Source of the DNA: Microbacterium ginsengisoli
GTDB lineage: Bacteria > Actinomycetota > Actinomycetes > Actinomycetales > Microbacteriaceae
Direction: 5' to 3'
Length of the DNA: 64,000 nt
Assembly (NCBI RefSeq): GCF_000956535.1
Contig: NZ_JYIY01000070.1
Span: 1 to 64,000, forward strand
Shown: in pieces, positions 16,408-24,565 of the stretch
Layout: each line of letters opens with the position of its first letter
Numbering within the stretch: the stretch's first letter is position 1
Translations under genes and position numbers: made by a program
Notes under the pieces: model-generated
The model's database searches: none
Told to the model about the DNA's origin: nothing
What the model saw: only the letters and a program-made list of their open reading frames with translations

Positions 16408-17868
16408 ATGACCGAACGCACGGATCCGGCATCCCGCGACGACGGCGACGATGACGTCGTCGCGGCCCCCGTCAGCATCGACGCATCCAATCTCGACCTG
16501 TTCAGCAGCCAGACCGCGCAGGTCACCATCGTGCTGCCCGCATCGACCGACGACGACGAGCTCGACGACGACGGATCGGGTGAACTCGTCGACGACGGCG
16601 ACGAGATCGATGTGACGATCGCCGCGGAGGTCATCGATGACGGTGCGGCAGACGACGACGAGCGTGACGGCGACGAGATCGACGACCAGGAGAGCCCCGT
16701 CGACGACGAGGAGACCCCCGTGCCCGACGAGACGACCGACGACGCCGTGATCGACTCGACGCCCGAGGTGATCGACGTCCCCGTGCCGGCTCCCGTAGCC
16801 GCCACCGACTCGGCAGCTCCCGTCGCGGCGGCGGTCGCCGCCGTCGCCGTGAGCGAACCCCGTCGCACCACCGACCCGGTGCAGCTGGTCGCCCGCCGCG
16901 CGGGCGAGGTCGCCGGCGACCGCGGGACATCCGATCTGCTCAGCGCCGACCGCCTGCTCGAGAACGTCAAGGTGGCGCGCCCCGAGCCCGAGGGCCTGTG
17001 GCCTTCGCTCGTGTTCGCGCTGTCGGGCCGCCGCATCAATCTCGGCGACAACCGTCGCGCCCGCGCCCGCAAGGAGCTCGACCAGAAGATCGCCGCGCCG
17101 CTCTCAGGTCGTGCGCGATTCGTCGCCGTGCTGTCGCGCAAGGGCGGGGTCGGCAAGACGACCGTGACGACGCTGCTCGGCATGGCACTCGCATCGGCAC
17201 GCGACGACCGAGTGATCGCCGTCGACGCGAACCCCGACCGCGGCACGCTCGCGGAGCGCATCGGACGCCCCAGCGGCAAGACCGTGCGTGATCTTGCGCG
17301 CGCCGGAGCCGTCGTGAGCGGCTTCAACGAGATCTCCTCGATCGTCGCGCGCGACGAGACGCGCCTCGATGTGCTCGCTTCCGACGCCGACCCGCGCGTC
17401 TCCGACGCCTTCAACGACGCCGACTATCGGGATGTCGCGACTCTCGCCGCGCACTACTACTCGGTCGTGCTCACCGACACCGGCACCGGAATCGTGCACG
17501 AGGTGATGGGGGCGACCCTCGACCTCGCGGACGGTCTCGTGATCGTCGCCGGTCTCAGCGTCGACGAGGCGCGCCTCGCGAGCGAGACGCTCACGTGGCT
17601 CGAGACCAACGGATACGCAGATCTCGTGCGCCGTGCCGTCGTCGTCATCAACGCGTCCCGTCCGGGCGCGTCCGCCGTGAGGGAAGCCGAGCTCGAGGCG
17701 CACTTCCGCTCCCGTGTGCGCGACGTCGTGCGGGTGCCCTACGACCCGGCCATCGCCGTCGGCGGACCGATCTCCTTCCGCGAGCTGCTGCCCGCCACCC
17801 GTCAGGCCGCGCGCCTGCTCGCCGCATCGGTCGTCGAGGGGCTGCGGTCGGTCTCGAAGGTCGCCTGA
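16408..17868 (+). CDS. MinD/ParA-like ATPase with long acidic N-terminus
   Basis: The 486-residue protein falls in two parts. Residues 1 to about 190 are low in complexity and rich in Asp, Glu, Val and Ala, with no membrane helix, and look disordered. From about 235 a P-loop domain has RKGGVGKTT (Walker A lysine near 250), VDANPDRGTL and VLTDTGTGIV, where the usual D-x-A-P signature is changed. Similar two-part proteins occur near secretion or polarity systems in actinobacteria, such as EspI-like proteins, but no such system is adjacent. The ATG at 16408 is preceded by CAGGAG. It ends 3 nt before the def start. Confidence 0.75.
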   Translation: MTERTDPASRDDGDDDVVAAPVSIDASNLDLFSSQTAQVTIVLPASTDDDELDDDGSGELVDDGDEIDVTIAAEVIDDGAADDDERDGDEIDDQESPVDDEETPVPDETTDDAVIDSTPEVIDVPVPAPVAATDSAAPVAAAVAAVAVSEPRRTTDPVQLVARRAGEVAGDRGTSDLLSADRLLENVKVARPEPEGLWPSLVFALSGRRINLGDNRRARARKELDQKIAAPLSGRARFVAVLSRKGGVGKTTVTTLLGMALASARDDRVIAVDANPDRGTLAERIGRPSGKTVRDLARAGAVVSGFNEISSIVARDETRLDVLASDADPRVSDAFNDADYRDVATLAAHYYSVVLTDTGTGIVHEVMGATLDLADGLVIVAGLSVDEARLASETLTWLETNGYADLVRRAVVVINASRPGASAVREAELEAHFRSRVRDVVRVPYDPAIAVGGPISFRELLPATRQAARLLAASVVEGLRSVSKVA

Positions 17869-17871
17869 ACC

Positions 17872-18363
17872 GTGGCGGTACGAGGCATCCGGGTCTTCGG
17901 CGACCCGGTTCTGAAGAGCGTCAGCGCGCCCGTCGGTGAGATCGACGAGGGCACCGAGGCGCTCGTGCGCGACCTGATCGACACCGTGCAGCTGCCGGGG
18001 CGGGCGGGGGTCGCCGCGCCGCAGATCGGTGTCGGCGTGCGGGCGTTCAGCTACAACGTGGACGGCGAGATCGGCTACGTGCTCAACCCGGTGCTCGTGG
18101 AGGTGGCGGGGGAGCCCGTGCTGACCGGCGAGGGGTGCCTGTCCGTGCCGGGCTTGTGGCACGACGTGCTGCGCTATCCGCACGCGAAGGTCGTCGGCAT
18201 CGGGCTCGACGGCGCCGAGATCGTGCTCGAGGGCGACGGTCTCATGGCCCAGGCGCTGCAGCACGAGACCGATCATCTCGACGGCATGCTCTATCTCGAC
18301 CGGCTCGAGCCGACCACCCGCCGGGTGGCGATGCGCGAGATCCGCGAGAGCGACTGGTTCTGA
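17872..18363 (+). CDS. def: Peptide deformylase
   Basis: The 163-residue enzyme carries all three deformylase motifs: GVAAPQIG near 44, EGCLSVP near 86 with the metal-binding cysteine, and QHETDHLDG near 128 with the two histidines and catalytic glutamate. It removes the formyl group from the first methionine of new proteins, using an iron or similar metal. The GTG at 17872 lies 3 nt behind the ATPase gene, so they are likely in one operon. The length is normal for actinobacterial type enzymes. Confidence 0.95.
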   Translation: MAVRGIRVFGDPVLKSVSAPVGEIDEGTEALVRDLIDTVQLPGRAGVAAPQIGVGVRAFSYNVDGEIGYVLNPVLVEVAGEPVLTGEGCLSVPGLWHDVLRYPHAKVVGIGLDGAEIVLEGDGLMAQALQHETDHLDGMLYLDRLEPTTRRVAMREIRESDWF

Positions 18364-18414
18364 CGCTTTCGGTCAGGGGTCGCTCCCGCGGATCGGATGC
18401 CGCGTCCCGCCGCG

Positions 18415-20262
18415 TCAGCGCAGTGAGACGTTGGTGGTGTTGACGGGCACCTCGTAGAGAGCGCGGATCTCGTCGGCGAAGTCCGAGAGGATCACGTTGC
18501 GCTTGATCGAGAGCTTCGGCGTGAGGTGTCCGCTCGCCTCGGTCCACTCGGTGGGCAGGATCGTGAACTTGCGGATCGACTCGGCCCGCGAGACGCCCTG
18601 GTTCGCCCGGTCGATCGCCTTCTGCACCTCGTCGCGCACCTTGGGGTTCTCGGCGGCCTGTGCGAGCGTGAGGTCGGTCGGAAGTCCGTTGTTCGCGGCC
18701 CACGTCGGCAGCATCTCGGGGTCGAGGGTGACGAGCGCGGCGATGAACGGCTTCTGGTCGCCGACGACGACGACCTGGCTGACGAGGATGTTCGCACGGA
18801 TCGGGTCCTCGAGGGCGGCGGGCGCCACATTCTTGCCGCCCGCAGTGACGATGATCTCCTTCTTGCGGCCCGTGATCTTCAGGAAGCCGGCGGCGTCCAG
18901 TTCACCGATGTCGCCCGTGCGGAACCACTCGCCGTCGAACGCCTCGGCGGTCGCCTCGGGGTTGCGCCAGTACTCCTTGAACACGTCGATGCCGCGCACC
19001 TCGATCTCGCCGTCCTCGGCGATGCGCACTCCGACTCCCGGGAGCACGGGGCCGACCGTGCCGATCTTGATGCGGTCGGGGGTGTTCACCGTGGCGGGCG
19101 CGGTGGTCTCGGTGAGTCCATACCCCTCGAGGATCTTCACGCCGAGCGCGTCGAAGAAGTAGCCGAGCCGCTCGCCGAGGGGCGCCGACCCCGAGATGGC
19201 GTACTGGATGTTGCCGCCCATGCGCTCACGCAGCTTCGCGAAGACGAGGCGGTCGAAGAGACGGAACTTCACCCGCAGCGAGAACGGGATCTTCTCTCCT
19301 GCCTGACGAGCCTTGGCGTACTGGATGCCGACGGCCGCCGCGGCGCGGAAGATCTTGCCCTTGCCGCCCGACTCGGCGATCTGCTCGGCCGAGTTGTAGA
19401 CCTTCTCGAACACGCGGGGGACCGCGAGCAGGAACGTGGGCTTGAACGAGCCGAGCGCGTCGATGAGCTTCGAGGTGTCGGGCTGGTGGCCCGTCTTCAC
19501 GCCGGCGTGGATGTTGATCACCGAGATGAACCGGGCGAACACGTGTGCGGTCGTGATGAACAGCACGGTCGAGGCGCCCTCGGTGGTGACCACGTTCTCG
19601 AGCGACTGGGTGGCGTTGCGGGCGAGCTCGACGAAGTTGCTGTGCGTGAGCACGCAGCCCTTCGGGCGGCCGGTCGAGCCGGATGTGTAGATGAGGGTGG
19701 CGATGTCGGAGCCGACCGCGAGGCCGCGGCGGCGCTCGATCTCCTCGTCGGCGACGCCGGCGCCCTCGCGGCGGAGGTTGTCGAGCGCACCCTTCTCGAT
19801 CTGCCAGGTGGCGCGCACGAGGGGGAGGTCGCCGGCGATCTCGTCGAGCTTTGCCTGATGATCGGCGGACTCGACGAGGCAGGCGATCGCCTCCGAGTTG
19901 GACAGGATCCATTGGATCTGGCTCGCCGAGCTCGTCTCGTAGATCGGCACCATGACGGCGCCCGCGTAGAAGAGGGCGAAGTCGACGAGTGTCCACTCGT
20001 AGGTCGTCTTCGCGAGGAAGCCCACCTTCTCGCCGGGCTGGATGCCCACGGCGACGAATCCCTTCGCGAGCTCGACCACCTGGCGGCGGAACTCCGCGGT
20101 GGCGATGTCGCGCCACCCGCCGGATCCGTCGGGTACGGCGAACAGGGCGCCCTTCGGGTCCTTGGCGACCCGCTGCTCCAGCAGGTCGGTGATGTTCGCG
20201 TCGGGGTCCGGGGTGACCAGCGGAGGGGTGTAGACCTCGGCCGTTGCGGCGACAGTGCTCAT
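18415..20262 (-). CDS. fadD: Long-chain fatty acid CoA ligase
   Basis: The 615-residue protein is an AMP-forming acyl-CoA synthetase. The P-loop-like motif YTSGSTGRPKG is near 193, GYGLTETTAP near 380, and the hinge TGRKKEIIVTAGGKNVAP near 480. It activates fatty acids to acyl-AMP and then acyl-CoA for lipid synthesis or breakdown. It corresponds in position to fadD15 of mycobacteria, next to plsC and aroG. GAAGGAG precedes the ATG. Its promoter at 20304-20332 overlaps a small palindrome, so control by a TetR-like lipid regulator is possible. Confidence 0.9.
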   Translation of the reverse strand: MSTVAATAEVYTPPLVTPDPDANITDLLEQRVAKDPKGALFAVPDGSGGWRDIATAEFRRQVVELAKGFVAVGIQPGEKVGFLAKTTYEWTLVDFALFYAGAVMVPIYETSSASQIQWILSNSEAIACLVESADHQAKLDEIAGDLPLVRATWQIEKGALDNLRREGAGVADEEIERRRGLAVGSDIATLIYTSGSTGRPKGCVLTHSNFVELARNATQSLENVVTTEGASTVLFITTAHVFARFISVINIHAGVKTGHQPDTSKLIDALGSFKPTFLLAVPRVFEKVYNSAEQIAESGGKGKIFRAAAAVGIQYAKARQAGEKIPFSLRVKFRLFDRLVFAKLRERMGGNIQYAISGSAPLGERLGYFFDALGVKILEGYGLTETTAPATVNTPDRIKIGTVGPVLPGVGVRIAEDGEIEVRGIDVFKEYWRNPEATAEAFDGEWFRTGDIGELDAAGFLKITGRKKEIIVTAGGKNVAPAALEDPIRANILVSQVVVVGDQKPFIAALVTLDPEMLPTWAANNGLPTDLTLAQAAENPKVRDEVQKAIDRANQGVSRAESIRKFTILPTEWTEASGHLTPKLSIKRNVILSDFADEIRALYEVPVNTTNVSLR

Positions 20263-20303
20263 GGCGGCAGCTCCTTCGATACCGGTTGCTCGTGCTGAAA
20301 CTC

Positions 20304-20332
20304 AGTCTACATTTGCGCGAGACCGAGTCTCA
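20304..20332 (-). promoter_or_regulatory. fadD promoter overlapped by a palindrome
   Basis: On the reverse strand TGAGAC (20332-20327) and TAGACT (20309-20304) are 17 nt apart. The -35 box overlaps the inverted repeat GAGAC-CGA-GTCTC at 20319-20331, the position expected for a repressor site. Confidence 0.55.
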
Positions 20333-20371
20333 CTGACACGGGCGGCACGATCGGGGGGATGCGCTCGCTTG

Positions 20372-20377
20372 TAGACT
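20372..20377 (+). promoter_or_regulatory. plsC -10 box TAGACT
   Basis: TAGACT lies 32 nt before the GTG at 20410, leaving room for a short leader with GAAGGGA as ribosome site. Confidence 0.45.
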
Positions 20378-20409
20378 GCTTCCCCTGAGCGTACGCGAAG
20401 GGATCCCGC

Positions 20410-21132
20410 GTGTTCTATTGGTTCATGAAGTACGTGGTGATCGGTCCGGTCATCAAGGCGATCTTCCGACCCTGGGTCGTGGGCCGCAGCAACATCCCTG
20501 CACGCGGCGCGGCCATCCTGGCGAGCAACCACCTCTCGTTCGCCGATTCCATCTTCCTGCCGCTCATGATCGACCGCCCGATGAGCTTCCTCGCCAAGAG
20601 CGACTACTTCACGGGCAGAGGTCTGAAGGGGTGGGCGACGAAGATGTTCTTCAAGGCCACCGGGCAGATCCCGATCGACCGATCGGGCGGCAAGGCATCC
20701 GAGGCATCCCTCAACACCGGTCTCCAGGTGCTCGGGCGTGGAGACCTGCTCGGCATCTACCCCGAGGGCACCCGCAGTCCGAACGGCATCCTTTACCGGG
20801 GTCGCACCGGAATCGCCCGCATGGCGCTCGAAGCCGGGGTGCCCGTCATCCCCGTCGTCATGGTCGACACCGACGCGATCCAGCCGATCGGGCGGCGAAT
20901 TCCGCGCATCGGGCGTGTGGGGGTCGTCATCGGCGAGCCCCTCGACTTCACCCGGTTCGCCGGGCTGTCGGACGACCGCTACGTGCTTCGATCGGTCACG
21001 GACGAGATCATGGTGGCGCTGCAGCGCATCGGCGGCCAGCGCTACGACGACGTCTACGCGTCGGCGGTGAAGGAGCGCCTCGAACAGGCCCGCAACACGG
21101 AGCCGGTCACCTCGGGCGCGCCACTAGACTGA
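20410..21132 (+). CDS. Lysophospholipid acyltransferase (PlsC family)
   Basis: The 240-residue protein has the acyltransferase motifs HLSFAD (His41 and Asp46) and EGTRSP near 118, plus a hydrophobic N-terminal stretch that would anchor it in the membrane. It most likely transfers an acyl chain to 1-acylglycerol-3-phosphate in phospholipid synthesis. Acyl-CoA from the divergent fadD product would be a suitable donor. The order fadD-plsC-aroG is conserved in mycobacteria. GTG start with GAAGGGA upstream. It is followed by aroG after 4 nt, but aroG has its own -10 box inside the end of this gene. Confidence 0.88.
   Translation: MFYWFMKYVVIGPVIKAIFRPWVVGRSNIPARGAAILASNHLSFADSIFLPLMIDRPMSFLAKSDYFTGRGLKGWATKMFFKATGQIPIDRSGGKASEASLNTGLQVLGRGDLLGIYPEGTRSPNGILYRGRTGIARMALEAGVPVIPVVMVDTDAIQPIGRRIPRIGRVGVVIGEPLDFTRFAGLSDDRYVLRSVTDEIMVALQRIGGQRYDDVYASAVKERLEQARNTEPVTSGAPLD
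21125..21130 (+). promoter_or_regulatory. -10 box TAGACT, leaderless start of aroG
   Basis: TAGACT ends 6 nt before the ATG at 21137 and overlaps the end of the plsC gene. Confidence 0.5.
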
Positions 21133-21136
21133 GCGG

Positions 21137-22474
21137 ATGCTCCAGCAGCTCGACGCCCTCGATCAGTGGCGTTCGCTTCCCATCAAACAGCAGCCGTCCT
21201 GGCCCGACGCCGATGCCGTCGCCGCGGTCTCGGACGAGATCGCGTCGCTGCCTCCACTCGTGTTCGCCGGTGAGGTCGACCTCCTGCGCGAGCGTCTCGC
21301 GCGGGCGGCATCGGGCAACGCCTTCCTCCTGCAGGGCGGCGACTGCGCCGAGACGTTCGCGGGGGCGACGGCCGACCAGATCCGCAACCGCATCAAGACG
21401 GTGCTGCAGATGGCGGTCGTGCTGACGTACGGCGCCTCGATGCCGGTCGTGAAGATGGGCCGCATGGCGGGTCAGTTCGCGAAACCGCGATCGAGCGACG
21501 ACGAGACCCGCGGCGGCGTGACACTGCCCGCCTACCGCGGCGACATCGTGAACGGCTACGACTTCACCGAGGCCTCCCGCATCGCCGACCCGCAGCGTCT
21601 GCTGAAGGGCTACCACACGGCCGCCTCGACCCTGAACCTCATCCGCGCGTTCACGCAGGGCGGCTTCGCCGACCTGCGCGAGGTGCACTCGTGGAACAAG
21701 GGCTTCGCGCAGAACCCGGCGAACCAGCGCTACGAGGGTCTCGCCGCCGAGATCGACCGCGCGATCAAGTTCATGGAGGCGGCCGGTGCCGACTTCGACG
21801 AGCTGCGCCGCGTCGAGTTCTACACGGGCCACGAGGGTCTGCTCATGGACTACGAGCGCCCCATGACCCGCATCGACTCCCGCACGGGCACGCCGTACAA
21901 CACGTCGGCGCACTTCCTGTGGATCGGGGAGCGCACCCGTGATCTCGACGGCGCACACGTCGACTACTTCTCGAAGATCCGCAACCCCATCGGGGTCAAG
22001 CTCGGACCGTCGACCTCGACCGACACCGCTCTCGCGCTCATCGACAAGCTCGACCCCGAGCGGGAGCCCGGACGCCTCACCTTCATCACGCGCATGGGCG
22101 CGGGCAAGATCCGCGACGCGCTGCCGCCGCTGCTCGAAGCCGTGCGCGACTCGGGAGCGACCCCGCTCTGGGTCACCGACCCCATGCACGGCAACGGCAT
22201 CACATCGCAGAACGGCTACAAGACCCGTCGCTTCGACGACGTGGTCGACGAGGTGCGCGGCTTCTTCGAGGCGCACCGCGCGGTCGGCACGTTCCCCGGC
22301 GGCATCCATGTCGAGCTCACCGGCGACGACGTCACCGAATGCCTCGGCGGATCCGAGCAGATCGATGAGGCCACCCTCGCGACCCGCTACGAGTCGCTGT
22401 GCGACCCGCGCCTGAACCACATGCAGTCGCTCGAGCTCGCGTTCCTCGTGGCCGAGGAGCTCGAGAAGCGCTGA
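21137..22474 (+). CDS. aroG: Class II DAHP synthase
   Basis: The 445-residue protein matches the class II (plant-like) family: LQGGDCAETF near 65, FVGQFAKPRS-type GQFAKPRSS near 113, GHEGLL near 234, and WVTDPMHGNG near 348. It condenses phosphoenolpyruvate with erythrose 4-phosphate, the first step of aromatic amino acid synthesis. In M. tuberculosis the counterpart (Rv2178c) is next to pknL as here. The start is set by the TAGACT box 6 nt upstream. A strong palindromic terminator follows at 22493. Confidence 0.95.
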   Translation: MLQQLDALDQWRSLPIKQQPSWPDADAVAAVSDEIASLPPLVFAGEVDLLRERLARAASGNAFLLQGGDCAETFAGATADQIRNRIKTVLQMAVVLTYGASMPVVKMGRMAGQFAKPRSSDDETRGGVTLPAYRGDIVNGYDFTEASRIADPQRLLKGYHTAASTLNLIRAFTQGGFADLREVHSWNKGFAQNPANQRYEGLAAEIDRAIKFMEAAGADFDELRRVEFYTGHEGLLMDYERPMTRIDSRTGTPYNTSAHFLWIGERTRDLDGAHVDYFSKIRNPIGVKLGPSTSTDTALALIDKLDPEREPGRLTFITRMGAGKIRDALPPLLEAVRDSGATPLWVTDPMHGNGITSQNGYKTRRFDDVVDEVRGFFEAHRAVGTFPGGIHVELTGDDVTECLGGSEQIDEATLATRYESLCDPRLNHMQSLELAFLVAEELEKR

Positions 22475-22492
22475 CTCTCGCGGAGAGACAGT

Positions 22493-22524
22493 GAGGGGGT
22501 GGATGCCGCGGCATCCACCCCCTC
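22493..22524. terminator. Palindromic terminator between aroG and pknL
   Basis: A perfect 32-nt palindrome (15-bp arms starting GAGGGGGTGGATGCC) separates the convergent genes. Its centre holds both orientations of the GCGGCATCC motif found through the window. Confidence 0.75.
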
Positions 22525-22548
22525 GTTCTGCGTCCTGGCGTTCCGCCG

Positions 22549-24495
22549 CTAGCCGGTCAGGCTGAGGACGAGGTTGATCTTGGTGCCCTTCGGCTGGGTG
22601 GTCGTACTGTCGGGGCCCTGCGACGTGACCTTCGCGATCGTCGGAACCGCATCCCAGTACAGGGCATAGGCGGGCACGAAACCGGCGGCCGTGAGGATGC
22701 GCTTCGCGTCCGCGAGCGTCTTTCCCGTCACATCGGGAACGGGGAAGAGCTGCGGACCCTTCGACACGACGAGGGTGACCGTGTCTCCCGGCGCCCAGTT
22801 CCCCCCGCCGGCGCGTTTGCCGATGCCGATCACGGTTCCCGACGCGATGGAGTCGCTGAACTCCTGAGCCGGGGTCGACGAGACCTGGAGGCCCACGCCG
22901 GTCAGGGCAGTCGTGGCATCCGTGATGCTCATGCCCGCGACATCCGGCACCGGCCCCTTCGACGCCGTGATCACCGCGGAATCTCCCTCGTGCACCGTGC
23001 AGCCGTTGCTGCAGTCGGTCGCCGATGAGGCACCACGCGGTGTGACGGCGACGGACAGCACCGTATCGGGATCGTTCTGCGTGAACTGGTAGGCCGTCGC
23101 GCCGAGCGTGACGGTCGCCGCGGCGAAGGCCGACTGCGCGGTCGCAAGCGGCTGGCCCGCGAGAGCGGGGATGTCGTGGGGTTGGGGGCCTTTGGAGACG
23201 AGCACGGTGACGGTGCTCTTCTTGTCGACGCGGGATCCCGCTCCGGGCTCCGTCGCGACGACGAGGCCGGAGGCGACGTCGATGCTGAACACATCGGATT
23301 CGACGGCCTGGAGCCCGTCCGCCCCGAGGGCGGTCGAGGCATCCGCGAACGTGAAATTCGTCAAATCGCGGATTGCGATCTTCGATCCCGGCCCGGCACC
23401 GAACCACCAGCCGGTTCCGCCCGCCGCGAGAGCGAGCACGAGAACGAGTGCGACGAGCCATCCGCCGCGGGAGGCGCGGCGGCGCGACCGGGCGCGCAGC
23501 AGCGCCGCGTTGTCGATCGGCACGCCGCGGGCCGGCGTGAGCACGGCGGTCGCGGCGGGAAGCGCCTTCGTGACCTCGCCCGAGTCCAGCCCGTCGTACG
23601 CGACGGTCGGTCCGCCCGCGGCGATCGCCCGCGCGACCTGGGGTGCTATGCCCAGTTGGGCCTCGATCTCGCGCAGCCGCGCGAGCATCTCACCGGCGTC
23701 GCGCGGACGCGCCTCCGGGTCGCGTTCGGTCGACCACAGCACGAGCTCATCGAGGGGCTCTGGCACGTCGGGGTTCTTCGCGCTCGGGCGAGGCACCGAA
23801 TCGGTCGCGTGCTGGTAGGCGATCTGCATGGGCTGTTCGCCCTTGTACGGCTGCTCGCCGGTGAGCATCTCGTACAGCACGATGCCGAGCGCGTAGATGT
23901 CGCTGCGCGCATCCGCCGTTCCGCGGGTGACCAGCTCGGGTGCCAAGTAGGCGATGGTGCCGAGCAGCATCTGCCCCGACGCCGTGTTCGCGGTCGCCGC
24001 TCGGGCCAGCCCGAAGTCGCCGATCTTGATGCGGCCGTCCTCCGCGAGCAGCACGTTCTCGGGCTTCACGTCGCGATGGATGATGCCCGACCGGTGGGCC
24101 GCCGCGAGTCCCGACAGGATGGCGTCCATGATCGTCACGACCTGCGCGACACCGATGCGGCGCTGATCCCGGATGAGCTCGCGCAGCGTCACCCCGGGCA
24201 GGTACTCCATGACGAGGTACGCCATGTCCTCGTCCTGCCCCTGGTCGAACACGTTCACCACGTGCGGGTCGGAGAGTCGGGCGGCCGAGCGCGCCTCTTG
24301 GATGAACCGACTCTGGAAGACCGCATCGTCGCTGAGGTGCCCGTGCATGACCTTCAGCGCAACACGTCGCTCCAAGCGCAGATCGGTGGCGACGTAGACC
24401 GTCGCCATCCCCCCGCGCGCGATGCGCGCGCGCACGCGGTAGCGGCCGTCGACCAGACGGCCGATCAGCGGATCCGCGCGCTGGCCCGTATTCAC
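22549..24495 (-). CDS. pknL: Ser/Thr protein kinase with PASTA domains (PknL-like)
   Basis: The 648-residue membrane kinase has an N-terminal kinase domain (about 18-285: glycine loop ARGGMATVY, catalytic HRDVKPEN, DFGLA), a linker, one membrane helix near 345-367, and four outer PASTA repeats of about 65 residues ending SKGP. PASTA domains sense muropeptides or lipid II, and such kinases regulate growth and division. The second PASTA has an added DCSNGC segment whose two cysteines could form a disulphide. Mycobacterial PknL lacks PASTA domains while corynebacterial PknL has them. Neighbours aroG and an Rv2175c-like gene, a known PknL substrate, support the name. GTG start 6 nt behind TAGACT. 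Confidence 0.9.
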   Translation of the reverse strand: MNTGQRADPLIGRLVDGRYRVRARIARGGMATVYVATDLRLERRVALKVMHGHLSDDAVFQSRFIQEARSAARLSDPHVVNVFDQGQDEDMAYLVMEYLPGVTLRELIRDQRRIGVAQVVTIMDAILSGLAAAHRSGIIHRDVKPENVLLAEDGRIKIGDFGLARAATANTASGQMLLGTIAYLAPELVTRGTADARSDIYALGIVLYEMLTGEQPYKGEQPMQIAYQHATDSVPRPSAKNPDVPEPLDELVLWSTERDPEARPRDAGEMLARLREIEAQLGIAPQVARAIAAGGPTVAYDGLDSGEVTKALPAATAVLTPARGVPIDNAALLRARSRRRASRGGWLVALVLVLALAAGGTGWWFGAGPGSKIAIRDLTNFTFADASTALGADGLQAVESDVFSIDVASGLVVATEPGAGSRVDKKSTVTVLVSKGPQPHDIPALAGQPLATAQSAFAAATVTLGATAYQFTQNDPDTVLSVAVTPRGASSATDCSNGCTVHEGDSAVITASKGPVPDVAGMSITDATTALTGVGLQVSSTPAQEFSDSIASGTVIGIGKRAGGGNWAPGDTVTLVVSKGPQLFPVPDVTGKTLADAKRILTAAGFVPAYALYWDAVPTIAKVTSQGPDSTTTQPKGTKINLVLSLTG

Positions 24496-24501
24496 GGATC
24501 G

Positions 24502-24507
24502 AGTCTA
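24502..24507 (-). promoter_or_regulatory. -10 box TAGACT, leaderless start of pknL
   Basis: On the reverse strand TAGACT (24507-24502) ends 6 nt before the GTG at 24495. Confidence 0.5.
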
Positions 24508-24565
24508 CGGACGACGGCCTGGGAGCCCCGGGAACGGCTCGCCCCTGCGGGCGACCTGGTGTCGG

